From Irpex lacteus (Eukaryota > Basidiomycota > Agaricomycetes > Polyporales > Irpicaceae): DNA of 64,000 bases. Each line of letters opens with the position of its first letter. The stretch's first letter is position 1. A model generated the notes under the pieces. That model was not told the DNA's origin, did not search any database, and saw only the letters and a list, made by a program, of their open reading frames with translations. A program made the translations under genes and the position numbers. Below, piece after piece: positions 62,622 to 64,000 of the stretch. The stretch is taken from contig MQVO02000011.1 of the NCBI GenBank assembly GCA_001986395.2, forward strand, positions 496,001 to 560,000, in the 5' to 3' direction.

Positions 62622-63058
62622 GGCGGTCAAGAGAGACAAAAAGAAAGACTAGCAGCACGACCCCAGGGCGGAAGATGAGCGTAGGAATGAAGGAGAGGTT
62701 GAATGATTTTGGGACAAGAACAAGCCTGACTGTTTAAGACGCCCAGACGCCCGCACTGCGGGCGATGCGCGTCGGGGACACGTGGGGTAGCCATCATACG
62801 CGTCGGGATTAGATGAATTCATCAAACAGTCGCTTGACTATGGCCTGAGGCTGTAGCCCGCCACCGATGGCAGCGACCAGATCGGCGACGACCAGACTGA
62901 TGTGGATTGTCGACGATTCTCGCAACATCGCAAACTTCCCCGCGGATGAAACCACTCCGGTGAGGTTTCAGTCATCAACAAGTTTCATTACATGTACTGT
63001 ACAAAGCCGATTTCTATGTAGCACTGGCCACAGCAATAAATACATCCATGTGAAGAAC
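62622..63058. other. Intergenic region between the VHS/GAT start and the HEAT-repeat gene stop
   Basis: 437 bp with no supported gene. It should hold the VHS/GAT promoter. Confidence 0.45.
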
Positions 63059-64000
63059 TTAGAAAGACCGCAATGATATCTGCGGCTTGTGTGATTCGGC
63101 GGCCGTAGATTTAGACCCACCCAAAGCCTGCCTGACCGAAGTCTCTAGGGCGTCCTTCAAATCGCTTGGTAACTTGCCGGTGGCCTCTTTGAAGGCAACC
63201 GGGGACGATGCCGCAAACTGCAGGACTTGCGCGATGGTTTGAGTATGCAGTGTAGACGGTGGAGTTTGTGAGGGATTCATGATCAATGTCATGATAGGCA
63301 GCAAGACTCCCAACAGTCGGGGCTCTGAGGACAATCAGGAACAGACCTTACACACCGAAAACACAACACTCACTCTGCTCTTCAGACGTGGAAGTGAAGA
63401 GTGCCGCAAAGGCCTTGAAAATCTCCCCAACAATTTGTATTTGTAGATCAGATGTCTTGCTGGATTCTGTCGCAGCGATCTTGGCCAGACACTCGATCAT
63501 ACCGGGCAACAGCAGTTTCGCGCATTGGCGCAGAGCGGAACTTCCGTGCAGAGATGCAATGATTAACGTTTTCGCGCAATGCGCCGCAGTGATTGACATC
63601 TTTGAGAAATGTTAGCCAAAGGAATCTGCTCCAGAATTAACAGATACGCGCCTCGTCAGAATCCAACAGACTTTGGGAGATCAAGAAGCAGCAGTGTTCG
63701 ATGACTGCCTGGCTCAGCTTCACTGTCGGAGGTAGAACGGTGAGTACGAGGACGGCCGCGAGAATGTTGCTCTTGATCTTTTTGCGACAGGCGGGACCTT
63801 CGCGACCTCTGATAGAGTTATGAGATTAACCGCAGATGATATCAAAGCGGGACCGACCAACCTCATAGCATCAATATTCACTAGGCAGGCTGACAATATA
63901 CCATGAACGATTCTCTCGAACTTTTCTTTCTCATGAGGAGAGCTTGGTACATTCTCGAGCAGCTTCTTCAACGATTGCAACGTGGGCCCGACCAAATCCA
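63059..64000 (-). CDS. C-terminal part of a large HEAT-repeat protein, LAA1/HEATR5-like (5' end outside window)
   Basis: Three or more exons of helical repeats run off the right edge. Visible segments include VGPTLQSLKKLLENVPSSPH, KFERIVHGILSACLVNIDAM, KKIKSNILAAVLVLTVLPPT, MSITAAHCAKTLIIASL, LLPGMIECLAKIA, LGVLLPIMTLIMNPSQ, LHTQTIAQVLQFAASSPVAF and ETSVRQALGG. They alternate amphipathic helices of HEAT type. The spacing and the ending with TIAQVLQFAASSPVAFKEA and SVRQALGG recall the C-terminus of the AP-1-associated clathrin accessory protein Laa1/HEATR5. Without the rest of the protein this is tentative. The stop TAA is at 63059-63061. Confidence 0.6.

Overview
The window is nuclear DNA of a filamentous basidiomycete, most likely an Agaricomycete. 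Coding regions are cut by many short GT-AG introns of roughly 47-70 nt. Genes sit on both strands a few hundred bases apart. Eukaryote-only families are present (APC1, eIF5A, Argonaute, TFIID subunit, RNA polymerase II degradation factor). All gene models below were read by eye from spliced translations; exon borders are firm where conserved motifs cross them and approximate elsewhere.

Layout. 0.3-10.2 kb is an accessory block: an unrecognised small protein, a secreted flavin amine oxidase, a NADAR-family ADP-ribosyl glycohydrolase, a PARP-type ADP-ribosyltransferase with two tandem zinc modules, and a membrane-anchored YtcJ-like amidohydrolase. 10.5-32 kb is mostly housekeeping: APC1, a protein kinase with a C1 domain, eIF5A, a two-LIM protein, PIH1/Nop17, DAHP synthase and an OPT oligopeptide transporter. 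About 32-39 kb is a 7-kb gap without recognisable protein genes. It holds a 223-bp MITE-like element and an intron-containing tRNA-Asn. 39-42 kb encodes an Argonaute that has lost three of the four slicer residues. 42.8-64 kb carries Def1, a rhodanese/dual-specificity phosphatase, an unrecognised coiled-coil protein, a TFIID histone-fold subunit, an SRAP/HMCES protein, an unknown single-pass membrane protein, a GH3 hexosaminidase, a VHS/GAT-type trafficking protein and the 3' end of a HEAT-repeat gene resembling LAA1/HEATR5 that runs off the window.

Most notable system. The NADAR gene and the PARP-type transferase gene are head to head with about 190 bp between their start codons. One family adds ADP-ribose and the other is known to remove it from nucleobases, so this is a candidate fungal write/erase pair that recalls bacterial DarT1-NADAR pairs. 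The transferase keeps an H-Y-E triad. Its N-terminus holds two copies of a module with exactly repeated Cys/His spacing. Other items worth a second look are the predicted slicer-dead Argonaute, the MITE, a 684-nt intron with a perfect hairpin in DAHP synthase, and 8-nt microexons in two genes (one next to a GC-AG intron).
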